Shown here one piece after another: positions 16,518 to 25,750 of a stretch of DNA of 64,000 nucleotides. Origin of the DNA: Nitrospinaceae bacterium. GTDB taxonomy: Bacteria > Nitrospinota > Nitrospinia > Nitrospinales > VA-1. The position numbers and the translations under genes were made by a program. Numbering within the stretch: position 1 is the stretch's first letter; every line of letters starts with the position of its first letter. The notes under the pieces were generated by a model. That model worked only from the letters and a program-made list of their open reading frames with translations. It ran no database searches and was not told the DNA's origin. Where the stretch lies: positions 956,218 to 1,020,217 of the forward strand of contig BQJC01000001.1 of assembly GCA_021604505.1 (NCBI GenBank), given 5' to 3'.

Positions 16518-17630
16518 ATGATCATCGGAGTTCCAAAAGAAATCAAAAAGGATGAAGGCCGGGTTTCCCTGACTCCGGCGGGAGTGCATGACCTTGTCTC
16601 TTTGGGGCATGAAGTCCTGGTGGAAAAAGATGCCGGTTTGGGAAGCGATCTCACCAACCAGCAATATAAAGAGCAGGGAGCGCAGATCACCGAAAGGGAT
16701 GATGTTTTTGGGCGGGCGGAAATGATCATCAAGGTCAAAGAACCCCTGCCGGAAGAATATGGGTTTCTCAGGGAAGGGCAGATTTTGTACACCTACCTGC
16801 ACCTGGCTCCGGCCAAGGAACTGGCGCTGGCTCTTTTGGAAAGAAAGATTATCGGCATCGCCTATGAAACTGTGCAATTGCCGGATAAATCCCTTCCTCT
16901 TCTCATACCGATGAGCGAGGTGGCGGGCCGGATGTCCATCCACGAAGGCGCGAAATGCCTGGAAAGCGAAAACGGCGGGCGCGGGATTCTGCTGGGCGGC
17001 GTTCCCGGAGTGGACCCTGGACATGTGGTGATCATCGGAGGGGGGATCGTCGGTTCCAGCGCGGCAAAAATGGCCATCGGCACCGGAGCCACGGTGACGC
17101 TTCTCGACACCAACCTTCAGCGCCTCCGGTATCTGGACGACATCTACGGCGCCCGCTTGCGGACGTTGATGTCCAACCAGATCAATCTGACCGATGTGTT
17201 GCGAATGGCAGATCTGGTGGTCGGGGCGGTGCTCATTCCGGGGGCCAAGGCGCCCCGGCTGGTTTCCAGGGATATGTTGAAAAAGATGCGGCCCGGGTCC
17301 GTGGTCGTGGATGTGGGCATCGACCAGGGCGGCGTGTTCGAAACGTCCCACCCCACGACCCATAGCGATCCCATTTATGAAGAGGAAGGGGTCGTCCATT
17401 ACTGCGTGGCCAACATGCCGGGAGCCCTGGCGCGCACGTCCACCTTTGCTTTGACCAACGCAACCTTCCCCTTTGCCAGGGAGCTGGCGCAAAAAGGATA
17501 CCGGCAGGCGCTCAAGGAAAGCTCCGCTCTGACGTTGGGGTTGAATCTTTACAAAGGGCATGTGACGCACCCTGCAGTGGCCGAAGCGTTGGATCTGGAA
17601 TACGTCGCTCCCGAAAAACTTTTAAACTGA
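16518..17630 (+). CDS. ald: Alanine dehydrogenase
   Basis: This 370-residue NAD-dependent enzyme interconverts alanine and pyruvate plus ammonium. The N-terminal signature MIIGVPKEIKKDEGRVSLTP is classic for alanine dehydrogenase and transhydrogenase; the catalytic Lys (VKVKEPLPEEY) and His (YTYLHLA) follow, then the Rossmann loop VIIGGGIVGSSAAKMA and the C-terminal VHYCVANMPGALARTST. The length is that of Ald, not of PntA. It ends four bases before dnaE and may be cotranscribed with it. It could support nitrogen assimilation or alanine turnover. Confidence 0.96.
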   Translation: MIIGVPKEIKKDEGRVSLTPAGVHDLVSLGHEVLVEKDAGLGSDLTNQQYKEQGAQITERDDVFGRAEMIIKVKEPLPEEYGFLREGQILYTYLHLAPAKELALALLERKIIGIAYETVQLPDKSLPLLIPMSEVAGRMSIHEGAKCLESENGGRGILLGGVPGVDPGHVVIIGGGIVGSSAAKMAIGTGATVTLLDTNLQRLRYLDDIYGARLRTLMSNQINLTDVLRMADLVVGAVLIPGAKAPRLVSRDMLKKMRPGSVVVDVGIDQGGVFETSHPTTHSDPIYEEEGVVHYCVANMPGALARTSTFALTNATFPFARELAQKGYRQALKESSALTLGLNLYKGHVTHPAVAEALDLEYVAPEKLLN

Positions 17631-17634
17631 CCTC

Positions 17635-20600
17635 ATGCAACCCTCCAATTTTGTTCATCTACATTTGCACACTTCCTACAGTCTGCTCGATTCCTCCTTG
17701 CGGCACGATTCGCTGTTCAAGCGTGCGGCGGAATACAAAATGCCTGCTGTCGCCATGACCGACCACGGAAATATGTTCGGGGCCGTGGAATTTTATAACG
17801 GAGCCAAACGCCATGGACTGAAACCCATTGTCGGGTGTGAGGTCTATGTCGCCCCAGGGAGCCGTCTGGAGAAGTCAGATAAGCATCAATTACGCGACGC
17901 CTCGTACCATCTTATATTATTAGCCCAAAATGACAAAGGGTACAAAAACCTTCTGCGCCTGGTGACTCAGGGGTATCTGGAAGGGTTTTACTACAAGCCC
18001 CGCATTGACAAGGAACTGCTGGCCGAATATTCCGAAGGATTGATTGCGCTCAGTTCCTGCGGACGCGGAGAGGTGGCTCATAACGTCAATAAGGAAGACA
18101 TTCCCCGTGCGATGGAAGCGGCGAGCCAGTACCGGGACATCATGGGAGAAAACAATTTTTTTCTGGAACTGCAGTATCACAAGATGGAGTATCAGGAAAA
18201 AATTAATAAAGAGTTGATTCAGATCGGCAAAAAACTGTCCCTGCCCTTGGTAGCCACAAATAATTGTCACTACCTGGACCGCAAGGATTTCCGCGCACAC
18301 GAAATTTTGCTTTGTCTGCAGACCGGAAAGACCATCAGCGATCAATACCGAATGCAGTACCCCTCTGACGAGTACTACTTTAAGTCGCCGGAAGAGATGA
18401 TTGAAATTTTCAAGGACGTTCCGGAGGCTGTCGAGAACACCCTGAAAATTGCTGAACGCTGCGACCTGGACATGGATTTTAACAAGCTCAACTTTCCCGA
18501 TTATCCGGTCCCGGAAAACTATACGCTCGAAACTTATTTGGAAGAAAAAGCCAAATCAGGCTTGCGGGAACGGTTGGAGGTGATGACGGAACGCGGGGTT
18601 GAGTTTGACGGCCAAGCGTATGAACAGCGGTTGGATGAAGAACTGGGGATCATTCGTGATATGGGGTATCCCGGTTATTTTTTGATTGTCTGGGATTTCA
18701 TCGATCATGCCCGTTCCCAGAACATTCCTGTTGGGCCGGGGAGGGGGTCGGCCGCCGGGAGCGTGGTCGCCTATGCACTGAAAATAACCGATATCGATCC
18801 CTTGAAGTACGGGCTTCTGTTTGAACGGTTCTTAAATCCTGAGCGGGTGAGCATGCCGGATATCGATATCGATTTCTGCATAGAAGGCCGGGACGACGTC
18901 ATCAGTTATGTGACCGAAAAATACGGCGGCAATCAAAACGTATCGCAGATCATTACTTTTGGAAGCATGAACGCCAAGGGAGTCCTCCGCGACGTGGGCC
19001 GTGTGTTGGATATGAGTTATGGAGAAGTGGACAAGATCGCAAAATTGGTTCCCAACCGTTTGAATGTCACCCTCAAGGACGCTTTTAATGAGGAACCCCG
19101 CTTCAAGGAAATGAGAAAGGAAAGCGAAAGCGTCGCGGAATTGCTGGAAATCGCCCAGAGTCTGGAAGGTCTTCCGCGTCACTGTTCGACGCATGCCGCG
19201 GGCGTGGTCATTTCCTCGCGTCCCCTGACGCAGTTCCTGCCCCTCTATAAAGGGAGCAATGACGAAGTGGTGACCCAGTTCTCGATGAACAGTGTCGAGA
19301 AACTCGGACTTCTCAAAATGGATTTCCTGGGTCTCAAGACCTTGACGGTGATCGACAATGCCTTGCGGCTGATGAAGAACTGCCGGAATCTGGATCTGGA
19401 CATCGATGCGATTCCCAAGGACGACCTGGAAACGTTCAAACTATTGGGCGAAGGGCGAACGTTGGGTGTGTTTCAACTGGAAAGCACGGGAATGCGCGAT
19501 CTTCTGAAAAAAATGAAACCCGATTGCTTCGAGGATATCATCGCCCTTTTAGCTTTGTACCGGCCCGGTCCGCTGGAAAGCGGCATGGTCGACGACTATG
19601 TCAAACGCAAACATGGAACGCTTGAGGAAAAATACGATCTTCCCCAATTGAAAGAAATCCTTAAGGAAACGCATGGCGTGATTCTTTATCAGGAGCAGGT
19701 CATGAAACTTGCCAGCGTGCTCGCAGGGTTCAGCCTGGGGGATGCGGATCTGCTTCGCCGCGCTATGGGAAAGAAAAAGCCGGAAGAGATGGCGGCCCAG
19801 CGGGAAAAATTCATGAGCGGAAGCCGTAAAAACAAGATACCGGAAAAAAAGGCGGATAAGATTTTTAACCTCATGGAAAAATTTTCCGGATACGGTTTCA
19901 ATAAATCGCACAGCGCCGCTTATGCTCAGGTTTCCTACCAGACCGCTTATCTAAAAACCCATTACCCGCTGGAATTTTTTGGCGCCTTGATCACCAGCGA
20001 CATGGACAATACGGACAAGGTCCTTCGCTACATCCACGATTGCCGGGAGATGGGGATCAAGGTCCAGCCGCCGGATGTTAATTTGAGCACCAAAGATTTT
20101 TCAATTTCCGAGGATCAGTTGGTTTTTGGTTTGGGAGCGATCAAAAATGTAGGGTCGGCGGCGATCGATTCGATTCTGGAAACGCGGAACCAACAAGGCC
20201 ATTTTTCTTCGTTTAAGGAGTTTTGCGAATTCGTGGATTTGCGGCAGGTCAATAAACGGGTTCTCGAAAGCCTGATAAAAAGCGGAGCTCTGGATTCACT
20301 CGAAAACAACCGCGCTGGCATGATGAGAAATCTGCCTGCGACCATGGAAATGGCGCAGGGAAAACAGCGCGACCGTCAACTGGGCCAGTCCAGCATGTTC
20401 GATACTTTTGAAGAGCAGACGGACGCCACCAGTGAATCGCCGGGCAGCGTGGAGGAATGGAACGAGCAGGAACGTTTGAAGTATGAAAAGGAATCGATCG
20501 GATTTTATATCACCGGACATCCCCTGGAACGGTATGCGAAGGATTTGGCCTGGTTCACGGACGCGAATTCCGCAACCATCAGCGAAGCGGCCAACAACAG

Positions 20601-21096
20601 TGTGGTGAGTCTAGCCGGAATTCCTCTTAAAATACTTCCCAAGACCACACGCAAGGGAGATAAAATGGCCATCGTGACCCTGGAAGATTTGCAGGGTTCC
20701 GTTGAAGTCATCCTCTGGCCTGAAACCTTTGCCGCTGCAGAATCCTTATTGCTCAATGAAGAGCCACTGTTGGTTAAAGGAAAAGTCGATGCCGAAGGGA
20801 CATTGCCAAAAGTCATCGCTGAAGGAGTGCATCCTCTGTCCGAGGCCAAAAATCATTGGATCGGGAAGGTTCATATTCATCTCCGAACGCCGGGTCTGGA
20901 AAGGCAAACCCTGATGGAAATAAAAAATATCCTTGCGGCTCACAAAGGCAATAATGAAACATTGCTCCATTTTATTTTTCCGGATAACAATATCAAAACC
21001 ATTCGGGTGGAAGATAGTTTGAGAGTTCAGCCCTCAGATGAAGTGGTGCAAAATATAGAAGCCGTTTTAGGCGAAGAAGCCATTCGCTTTGAATGA
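17635..21096 (+). CDS. dnaE: DNA polymerase III subunit alpha
   Basis: The 1153-residue replicative polymerase. It opens with the PHP domain (FVHLHLHTSYSLLDSS, VAMTDHGNMFGAV, CEVYVAPGS), keeps most metal ligands of an active PHP phosphoesterase, and has the palm-domain acidic motif SMPDIDIDFCIEGR, PGRGSAAGSVVAYAL, and the finger segment GYGFNKSHSAAYA. The C-terminal OB fold (about residues 990-1070) and tail follow. Length is typical of DnaE1. It directly follows ald, an unusual partner, and lacks its common neighbours accA or rnhB. Confidence 0.97.
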   Translation: MQPSNFVHLHLHTSYSLLDSSLRHDSLFKRAAEYKMPAVAMTDHGNMFGAVEFYNGAKRHGLKPIVGCEVYVAPGSRLEKSDKHQLRDASYHLILLAQNDKGYKNLLRLVTQGYLEGFYYKPRIDKELLAEYSEGLIALSSCGRGEVAHNVNKEDIPRAMEAASQYRDIMGENNFFLELQYHKMEYQEKINKELIQIGKKLSLPLVATNNCHYLDRKDFRAHEILLCLQTGKTISDQYRMQYPSDEYYFKSPEEMIEIFKDVPEAVENTLKIAERCDLDMDFNKLNFPDYPVPENYTLETYLEEKAKSGLRERLEVMTERGVEFDGQAYEQRLDEELGIIRDMGYPGYFLIVWDFIDHARSQNIPVGPGRGSAAGSVVAYALKITDIDPLKYGLLFERFLNPERVSMPDIDIDFCIEGRDDVISYVTEKYGGNQNVSQIITFGSMNAKGVLRDVGRVLDMSYGEVDKIAKLVPNRLNVTLKDAFNEEPRFKEMRKESESVAELLEIAQSLEGLPRHCSTHAAGVVISSRPLTQFLPLYKGSNDEVVTQFSMNSVEKLGLLKMDFLGLKTLTVIDNALRLMKNCRNLDLDIDAIPKDDLETFKLLGEGRTLGVFQLESTGMRDLLKKMKPDCFEDIIALLALYRPGPLESGMVDDYVKRKHGTLEEKYDLPQLKEILKETHGVILYQEQVMKLASVLAGFSLGDADLLRRAMGKKKPEEMAAQREKFMSGSRKNKIPEKKADKIFNLMEKFSGYGFNKSHSAAYAQVSYQTAYLKTHYPLEFFGALITSDMDNTDKVLRYIHDCREMGIKVQPPDVNLSTKDFSISEDQLVFGLGAIKNVGSAAIDSILETRNQQGHFSSFKEFCEFVDLRQVNKRVLESLIKSGALDSLENNRAGMMRNLPATMEMAQGKQRDRQLGQSSMFDTFEEQTDATSESPGSVEEWNEQERLKYEKESIGFYITGHPLERYAKDLAWFTDANSATISEAANNSVVSLAGIPLKILPKTTRKGDKMAIVTLEDLQGSVEVILWPETFAAAESLLLNEEPLLVKGKVDAEGTLPKVIAEGVHPLSEAKNHWIGKVHIHLRTPGLERQTLMEIKNILAAHKGNNETLLHFIFPDNNIKTIRVEDSLRVQPSDEVVQNIEAVLGEEAIRFE

Positions 21097-21125
21097 GGAA
21101 GAGGAATACCGAAGCTCGTTTGAGT

Positions 21126-21764
21126 TTATCGGTTTATTTTCTGGGAAATCAAAGATTCGATCTTCTCCTGGGTGGCCTGCAATTTTTCGCTGGAAAGCCG
21201 GAACGGAATGAGTATTTTATCTCCACCTTTGGAAATGACCTCAAGGGAAGTCACCCAGGGGTTTCCGAATAAAAGGGCCGGGATAAATAAACTCCTGCCT
21301 CTTCGCACCGTTTGAATCTCTCTCCATTCGATCGCCAGCCGCGAGGCTTGTAAGGGAAATTGAAGCCGGGAGAAGTGCATGACGATTCCCTGGTTTCCCA
21401 AAGTGACAAAATAACAGCGGGGAAACAAGTCCCTGTTTTTCAGCATGAGTTGTATCGCCTTGGTGAGGCCCCATGCAAAAAGGAGGCATAACACACTCAA
21501 AACCACCGTGGTTATGGGAAGGCCCCGGGTGGATGATAGAATACGTATTGGAAACAAGATCAATATCAATAGGAATAGAAGAAGGGGTGCCATCATGAAA
21601 ATTCCACTAATATTGGCTCCAAACGCGGGAAGCCCGGAAGGAAGGAGAATTGTGATATCCTCTTCTGTAGCCAGTACCGTTTCGGCCTTTGCCTCCGTTT
21701 CATGATCTGCGAGGTATTTTATCCCCCGGTCGATATCTTTTTCTGCCCAGTTTTGAGAATTCAT
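21126..21764 (-). CDS. Two-helix membrane protein of unknown function
   Basis: A 212-residue protein: a short charged N-terminal region, two membrane helices (about residues 73-92 and 101-121, with positive residues between), then a soluble C-terminal part of about 90 residues with a pleckstrin-like beta pattern (REIQTVRRGRSLFIPALLFG). This shape resembles small bacterial PH-like (bPH) membrane proteins, but the match is weak. It is divergent from the M16 peptidase gene. Confidence 0.7.
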   Translation of the reverse strand: MNSQNWAEKDIDRGIKYLADHETEAKAETVLATEEDITILLPSGLPAFGANISGIFMMAPLLLFLLILILFPIRILSSTRGLPITTVVLSVLCLLFAWGLTKAIQLMLKNRDLFPRCYFVTLGNQGIVMHFSRLQFPLQASRLAIEWREIQTVRRGRSLFIPALLFGNPWVTSLEVISKGGDKILIPFRLSSEKLQATQEKIESLISQKINR

Positions 21765-21901
21765 GTTGGCTGAACGTGTTTCAAATAAAGATTCAAATTT
21801 GTCGATGCTGAAAAAACTCTGATACTATTCTTTGAGCACGGTTGCGAGATTCCTGTAAAATAATCACTACGGACCCCAGTTTACGCAATGAAATATTTAT
21901 C

Positions 21902-23236
21902 ATGAAACTAAAACACACGGAATTAAAAAACTTCATCGATTGTCTGCCCAACGGAATCACGGTGGTTACCATTGAGATGCCGCATATTCATACGATGGAA
22001 ATGGCGTTATTTGTCCGGGCGGGTTTACGTTTTGAGAATGAACAAAACAATGGAATTTCTCATTTTCTCGAACATATGTTGTACCGCGGCAATGCAAAGT
22101 TTCCCGACTCCCTGTCCTTGAACAGGGAATTTGAAAAGGTGGGCCGGGAGCTTTGCGCGTCTACCTTATGTGAATATACCTATTATGGATTCAGCCCTCA
22201 CATCTCCCAGATCGAACGGGCCGTAGAATTGTTCTCCGACTTCTTTGTCGAGCCGACCTTTCCGCAAATCGATGTGGAGCGGGAAATCATTCTGGAGGAA
22301 TGCCTGGAAGAACTCAATGAAAAAGGAGAGAATGTTGATATCGACAATGTCGCCTGCCGGCTTCTCTATCACGGGTCTGCCTTATCCATGCCCACCATCG
22401 GGACCGAAACGACCATCAAATCGATCAACAAGGAAATGCTCCGCGATCATTTTAATAAATACTATTTGCCTCGCAACATGATCCTTGTTGGCGCCGGGCC
22501 GGTTATCCATGATGAATTTTTGGATTTGGCAAAAAAATATTTTTCCAAGATTCCAGATCGAGGAAAAGGGATCGCGGCGGATCACTTTAGAGATAGCTTG
22601 AATGAGGAACAAAAATCACCGGCGCAGGTGTTTCAATACGATTCCGACAGTCAGGTGCAGTTGCAGCTCTGCTTTCGGTCGGTATCCTATAATCACCCCG
22701 ACTATTTTCCTTTATCGTTGATCAGCCGGGTGTTCGATGACGGGTTCAGCTCACGTTTGCAAAGAGCGTTGCGGGAAGACCGCGGCCTGGTGTATTCCGT
22801 GGAATGCCGCGTCACCAGTTTCTCCGACACGGGAACGGTGGATTTCGATGTGACGGTGAGACCGGATAAGCTATGCCAGGTGGCCAGAATATTGATCGAT
22901 GAAATAAAGAACTTTCTCGAGACCGGCCCTGGAGAGGACGAATTGAACCACGTCAAGCAACGGTATTTTTACGAATTGGACGGCGATTTGGATGACACCT
23001 GCAAACAAATTTCCCGTTACGGATTTTCCCACCTGTATTCTAAAGTGATGTCCGCCGAGCAGGAATGGGCCTTGATTCAATCGATCACGCGTGACGAAAT
23101 ACTGAATGTGGCCCGCAAAGTTTTTGTCCCTGACAAACTCAACCTCGTCATTGTCGGTCCCTACACCCCGGAAATTAAAAAAGAGCTGGAAGGTATTGTC
23201 GAATCGTTCCAGGGACTGCCGGAGTTTGTTTCCTGA
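21902..23236 (+). CDS. M16-family zinc peptidase (pitrilysin/processing-peptidase type)
   Basis: A 444-residue single-unit M16 protein. The inverted zinc motif HFLEH is present in ISHFLEHMLYRGN, and the distal Glu ligand in REIILEECLEE, so the catalytic half is intact. The second half has RGLVYSVECRVTSFSDTG, the arginine/tyrosine substrate-binding segment of the family. In many genomes it pairs with a second, inactive M16 chain; none is adjacent here. I use the Met at 21902 rather than the upstream TTG at 21842, because homologous proteins start near this point. The lipoprotein gene follows two bases after its stop. Confidence 0.88.
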   Translation: MKLKHTELKNFIDCLPNGITVVTIEMPHIHTMEMALFVRAGLRFENEQNNGISHFLEHMLYRGNAKFPDSLSLNREFEKVGRELCASTLCEYTYYGFSPHISQIERAVELFSDFFVEPTFPQIDVEREIILEECLEELNEKGENVDIDNVACRLLYHGSALSMPTIGTETTIKSINKEMLRDHFNKYYLPRNMILVGAGPVIHDEFLDLAKKYFSKIPDRGKGIAADHFRDSLNEEQKSPAQVFQYDSDSQVQLQLCFRSVSYNHPDYFPLSLISRVFDDGFSSRLQRALREDRGLVYSVECRVTSFSDTGTVDFDVTVRPDKLCQVARILIDEIKNFLETGPGEDELNHVKQRYFYELDGDLDDTCKQISRYGFSHLYSKVMSAEQEWALIQSITRDEILNVARKVFVPDKLNLVIVGPYTPEIKKELEGIVESFQGLPEFVS

Positions 23237-23238
23237 AT

Positions 23239-24090
23239 ATGGTTTCTTTTGCCTCAAAAATTTTTTCCAACAGGGTTCAATGGAAATACGCATTCCTTGC
23301 GGTCGCATTTTTTTTCAGTGCGTCTTGTGGAAACAATTCCAGTAAGGTTGAACGGTGTTTGGAGAACGGAAGTTGCATCGCCGCGCTGGACGTATTTAAA
23401 ATTTCCGAGGATCTTTCATTGAATCCCGAAGCCGCTCTCTGGAACAATCCCGATGGTCCCAAAAAGATTTCTCTTGAGCTGGGGCCGCAGATGATCACCA
23501 ATCCCAAATGGCCGGACCCTTCGGTCAAAAAGGTTTCTCTGAGCGCCGTACGCAACGGATCGGACATTGCCTTTCTTCTGGAATGGGAGGACCGTACGCA
23601 GGACCATTCCTTTGGCCATTCCGCACGGTTCACTGACCAGGCCGCTGTTATGTTTCCCCTCGAACCCGGTGAAGAAGCTCCGTTGATAACCATGGGAAGC
23701 GAAAATCAGGTGGTCAACATCTGGCAATGGAAAGCGGCCTGGGAAAAGGATATGAAAGACGGAAAAAATAAACGATCCCGCGAAAAAGAAAATTTCTCCC
23801 CCTCTTCGGGAACTTCAGTGATTGGACCTGAGCGCGACTCGCCTGTGGAAGATTTAAATGCGGAAGGGTTCAGCACCTTGACGATCCAGGACGAGCAGAA
23901 TGTTCAAGGCAAAGGGGTCTGGAAGGACAATCGCTGGCGGGTGGTGTTTCGCCGCCCCCTCACGAATTCCGATTCCGCCGACGCGCAGTTTAAGGGAGCC
24001 ACACAGATGGCCGTTGCCGTTTGGAACGGAGCGAACAAAGAACGTAACGGTCAAAAGGGGATCATCGGCTGGATTCTTTTACGGTTTTAG
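23239..24090 (+). CDS. Lipoprotein with ethylbenzene-dehydrogenase-type heme b domain
   Basis: A 283-residue lipoprotein with a lipobox (FFFSASC, Cys30). Residues about 55-283 match the heme-b-binding domain of the gamma subunits of DMSO-reductase-family enzymes (ethylbenzene dehydrogenase, nitrite oxidoreductase NxrC, chlorate reductase). Visible pieces are the opening strand around LWNNPDGPKKISLEL, SDIAFLLEWEDRTQDHS, QAAVMFPLEPGEEAPLITMGSENQ and VVNIWQWKAAWEKD. Such a subunit passes electrons from the Mo/Fe-S subunits to cytochrome c. No alpha or beta subunit gene is in the window, so it may serve an enzyme encoded elsewhere. Its gene directly follows the M16 peptidase. Confidence 0.8.
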   Translation: MVSFASKIFSNRVQWKYAFLAVAFFFSASCGNNSSKVERCLENGSCIAALDVFKISEDLSLNPEAALWNNPDGPKKISLELGPQMITNPKWPDPSVKKVSLSAVRNGSDIAFLLEWEDRTQDHSFGHSARFTDQAAVMFPLEPGEEAPLITMGSENQVVNIWQWKAAWEKDMKDGKNKRSREKENFSPSSGTSVIGPERDSPVEDLNAEGFSTLTIQDEQNVQGKGVWKDNRWRVVFRRPLTNSDSADAQFKGATQMAVAVWNGANKERNGQKGIIGWILLRF

Positions 24091-24132
24091 CGATCAGGAG
24101 TGCGAGGCAATCACAAAGGCTGGATATCAGCT

Positions 24133-25077
24133 TTAAGCCGAAGGAAATCCTGACATTTCTTTATCAAGATTAATTTTGAATTCAGTGAACGTGTTTTTTA
24201 GGTAAGGACCCAGACTTTCCTTGAGTTTCCGGGGGACCCAGTTTATTTTTTCCACCGGCCAGTTTTCCACCTGTCGAATATCCAGTCCATCCTCTTTGTA
24301 AGGACCTTCAAGAGCTTCTTCATAGCCATAGACCAGGGCATTGGAATAGACTTTGGAAAATTGTTCCTCGATAAGCTCCACATCGTTCATCCCCGCCAGG
24401 AAATGATTGAGTAGTTCTTTGATGATGGGTTCGGCGTGTTCTGCGAAATCCGGAGTTAATGCCGGAAGCAACGTGAAGTAGGTGATCAGAACATCCTGAA
24501 GAAGAAATTTCAATTCTTCTTTCGATTTTTTTCCGGGTCGTTGATTGATGTCGAGGAGTTCCTTGAGCACCTTGATATTGCGGATCGCATCGTAAATTAC
24601 GGATTCTTCCCAGGGAGCGGAATTCCACACGAAAAAAGCGCGGTGGAATTTCACGCGTTTGCTGGCATCCCACATTTGCATGGTGGTCGTGGGTTTTATT
24701 TTATTCGTGTAGGGGATGGATTCCCCCCACCTTGGATCGACCATCTCCAGCCCATAATTTTTAAAAGTGGTTTGCGCCGTCTGACAATAAGTTTCCATCA
24801 ATTGTTCAAAGACGGTACAGTCTTCCAGCGGGCTGTTTTGCGGCAGGCTGACAATGTTGTAGAGGCGTACGACGTTGGTGCGGGCCCTTCCGGTTTCATC
24901 GGCGACCAAGTAGGAACCTCCCCACATTCCACCAGTTAGAGGGACGTCGATCTGAAGGTTTTGTTTGAGTCGAAGCGATACTCTTTCCGCGATGCCCTTG
25001 AAGGTTTCGTGCAGATAATAAAGGTTGATGCGGTCCTGGGTGAACAGGGTGGCGGGGAGCTTGGATAGAAGTTCCAT
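24133..25077 (-). CDS. Conserved-looking soluble protein, unknown function
   Basis: A 314-residue cytoplasmic protein without signal peptide or membrane helix. It has a helical N-terminal part, a segment GGMWGGSYLVADETGRARTNVVRLYNIVSLPQ that looks like a beta domain, and a helical C-terminal half rich in Glu, Leu and Phe. I recognise no domain. Codon use and composition look like the surrounding genes, so it is a real gene and not a shadow. It stands alone, convergent with the heme-binding lipoprotein. Confidence 0.7.
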   Translation of the reverse strand: MELLSKLPATLFTQDRINLYYLHETFKGIAERVSLRLKQNLQIDVPLTGGMWGGSYLVADETGRARTNVVRLYNIVSLPQNSPLEDCTVFEQLMETYCQTAQTTFKNYGLEMVDPRWGESIPYTNKIKPTTTMQMWDASKRVKFHRAFFVWNSAPWEESVIYDAIRNIKVLKELLDINQRPGKKSKEELKFLLQDVLITYFTLLPALTPDFAEHAEPIIKELLNHFLAGMNDVELIEEQFSKVYSNALVYGYEEALEGPYKEDGLDIRQVENWPVEKINWVPRKLKESLGPYLKNTFTEFKINLDKEMSGFPSA

Positions 25078-25188
25078 GAATCCAACCGTTTCTATGGTTT
25101 TGAAATTAAAGGAGAATCCAGGACATCAATTTCAAAACTGAAACGGTCGAATCGGACTCCAAACTAAAACTGTTACTATTCTAGCAAA

Positions 25189-25701
25189 TTACATTTGCAA
25201 AAGGAAGCCGTCTTCCATTTCCTCATCCAGATAATCCGGCAACTGCGTTGATTTATCTGTGGTTGCGGTTTCGATTTGACCCAAGGTCAGACCGGTCGCT
25301 CCGGTGAGGTTGGTGCCTTTTAAATTGGCTTGATTGAACAAAACGTCGTCGCTGAACTGGGCACCCCGCATGTCTGCGTTTTGCAGGTTGGCGGCTTGCA
25401 GGTTGGCTTCGAAGAAATTCACCTCTCTCAGATCCGCATTTTCAAAATTGGCCCTCTGTAGATTGGTTTCCTGAAGTTTTGCTTTGCGTAATGATGCATC
25501 GTTTAAAACCGCATTACTGAGGTTGGCGGATTGCAGTTTGGCTTCCTTGAGATTGGCTTTTTTTAGATTAAATTTTGCCAGTTGCTTTCCACGCAGATCA
25601 GCCTGAGAGAGATCCGGTGTTTCATCTGGGTTTTTATCCACCCAGTCGTTCCAGACCTCAAGCCCCTGGTTGATGAGAGATAAATGATTTTCTACGGCCA
25701 C
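25189..25701 (-). CDS. Pentapeptide-repeat protein
   Basis: A 170-residue protein dominated by about 17 pentapeptides of the form A(D/N)LxX between residues 33 and 140 (for example LKKANLKEAKLQSANL). Such repeats form a right-handed square beta helix. The last part (about residues 145-170), with TKSTQLPDYL-like tail, is the usual capped end of cytoplasmic pentapeptide proteins. There is no signal peptide. Roles of the family range from topoisomerase protection to scaffolding; none can be picked here. It lies 50 bases downstream of nothing obvious on its strand: ilvD ends beside its start. Confidence 0.9.
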   Translation of the reverse strand: MAVENHLSLINQGLEVWNDWVDKNPDETPDLSQADLRGKQLAKFNLKKANLKEAKLQSANLSNAVLNDASLRKAKLQETNLQRANFENADLREVNFFEANLQAANLQNADMRGAQFSDDVLFNQANLKGTNLTGATGLTLGQIETATTDKSTQLPDYLDEEMEDGFLLQM

Positions 25702-25750
25702 GTTGCCACCTCTAAAAAGTGAGTTGATGCCCGGAGTAAAACGGGCGATA

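Noticed and set aside
16395-17570. Minus-strand open frame of 391 codons across ald
   Set aside because: Antisense shadow of a confidently identified alanine dehydrogenase; His/Gly/Pro-rich and without family features.
25189-25701. Pentapeptide protein as a quinolone-resistance (Qnr-type) protein
   Set aside because: The repeat region is short and lacks the Qnr loops; pentapeptide repeats alone do not show this activity.
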